Shown: positions 63,544 to 64,000 of the stretch, one piece after another
Position numbering within the stretch: the first letter of the stretch is position 1
Layout of the letters: every line of letters starts with the position of its first letter
DNA from: Phytophthora colocasiae
Lineage: Eukaryota > Oomycota > Peronosporomycetes > Peronosporales > Peronosporaceae
DNA: 64,000 bases
Assembly: GCA_018806915.1 (NCBI GenBank)
Contig: JAGKQI010000079.1
Coordinates: 434,001 to 498,000 of the forward strand
Direction: 5' to 3'
Made by a program: the position numbers and the translations under genes
The notes under the pieces: model-generated
Told to the model about the DNA's origin: nothing
The model's database searches: none
What the model saw: only the letters and a program-made list of their open reading frames with translations

Positions 63544-64000
63544 ATGCCTCCTACCTACACGTGGAAAACGGTGTGCAGCGATATGGCTCGTGAGGATGCC
63601 CAGCTCCTTGTTGAGGACTTGAAGTTCTTCATCATCGTGAAGAGCCAGCTGGTTCCATGTGTTGTGTGCGCCCTGACACGGCCGCATAAGATGCGATACC
63701 AGTTGCTGAAGTGTTCGTCGGAAACTTGCAAGGCCACGACGCCGTATGACGCTTGCCCGTGGACTGGCAAGATTCTCACTTGCCAAGAGCTGAATCGAGT
63801 AACCGTGATGGAGCACGGAACTCATGAAACGTCCGTCCGAGATCCACGCAAGCCCCAGCTGACACCACGCCTGAAGGACTACGGTCGTGAAATGGCTACC
63901 GTTGGGTTGAAGCCAGCTCGAATCCACATGGGAATGAGTCGACGTTTCGGATTAACGGAGGACGAAATGCCGACCTTACGTCAAGTACAGTGGTTCGTCG
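63544..64000 (+). CDS. N-terminal part of a MULE-like transposase, cut by the window edge
   Basis: An open frame from the ATG at 63544 continues past base 64000 (at least 152 codons). It starts MPPTYTWKTVCSDMAREDAQ and contains a Cys-rich zinc-binding-like region (CVVCALTRPHKM, KCSSETCKA, CPWTGKILTC), followed by LTPRLKDYGREMATVGLKPARIHMG-like sequence, the region just before the catalytic core in many oomycete MULE proteins. No stop or frameshift in the visible part. Function assigned from this pattern only. Confidence 0.55.
   Translation, partial: MPPTYTWKTVCSDMAREDAQLLVEDLKFFIIVKSQLVPCVVCALTRPHKMRYQLLKCSSETCKATTPYDACPWTGKILTCQELNRVTVMEHGTHETSVRDPRKPQLTPRLKDYGREMATVGLKPARIHMGMSRRFGLTEDEMPTLRQVQWFV

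Overview
The window looks like an oomycete nuclear genome, most likely Phytophthora or a close Peronosporales relative. Supporting signs are short GT-AG introns of about 58-112 bp, matches to the oomycete initiator element (GCTCATTYYNCAWTTT-like), four secreted proteins of RXLR/dEER type with an RxLK variant, and conserved eukaryotic genes in a compact layout separated by transposon-rich stretches. There is no rRNA, CRISPR or bacterial operon structure. Many reading frames in the window are antisense shadows of real genes.

Layout. 1-8.8 kb is transposon territory: a broken gag-like relic on the minus strand, a complete LTR element with identical 522-bp LTRs and only a gag-like gene (2265-7335), then a decayed pogo-like element and a MITE. 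8.8-24.4 kb is a gene-rich block: a bZIP-like factor, CEP104 and the Paf1-complex subunit RTF1 (CEP104 and RTF1 are divergent), a single-domain GT71-type mannosyltransferase, and a giant paralogue carrying four such domains in tandem. 24.6-26.1 kb holds a rearranged RTF1 pseudogene split by a small hAT element with an exact 8-bp target duplication. 26.2-41.3 kb holds a small coiled-coil protein, a repeat-rich RXLR-like effector, a PX-domain gene, a peroxisomal-type adenine nucleotide carrier, a SAP30-domain plus PHD-finger fusion protein, a WDR47-like protein, and a tandem pair of mucin-like EGF membrane proteins. 41.8-47.7 kb holds two abutting TA-flanked DNA transposons that run into the 3' end of a BK-type potassium channel gene, with an RXLR-like effector just upstream of the channel. 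48-64 kb is again mostly mobile DNA (hAT, Tc1, MULE, PIF/Harbinger) with two more RXLR-like loci, one frameshifted.

How parts fit together. RTF1 (Paf1 complex) and SAP30-PHD (Sin3/HDAC-type) are chromatin and transcription genes. CEP104 and perhaps the WDR47-like protein belong to microtubule biology. The GT71-type enzymes are expected in Golgi glycan synthesis. The effector loci sit beside transposons, as is typical of the plastic part of Phytophthora genomes. The most unusual object is at 61423-62604: about 926 bp of the host PX gene (promoter, start codon and most of the PX domain) is present in inverted copy and joined in frame to what looks like the accessory gene of a PIF/Harbinger transposon whose own transposase ORF is intact next door. 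All calls come from reading the sequence; no database search was run.
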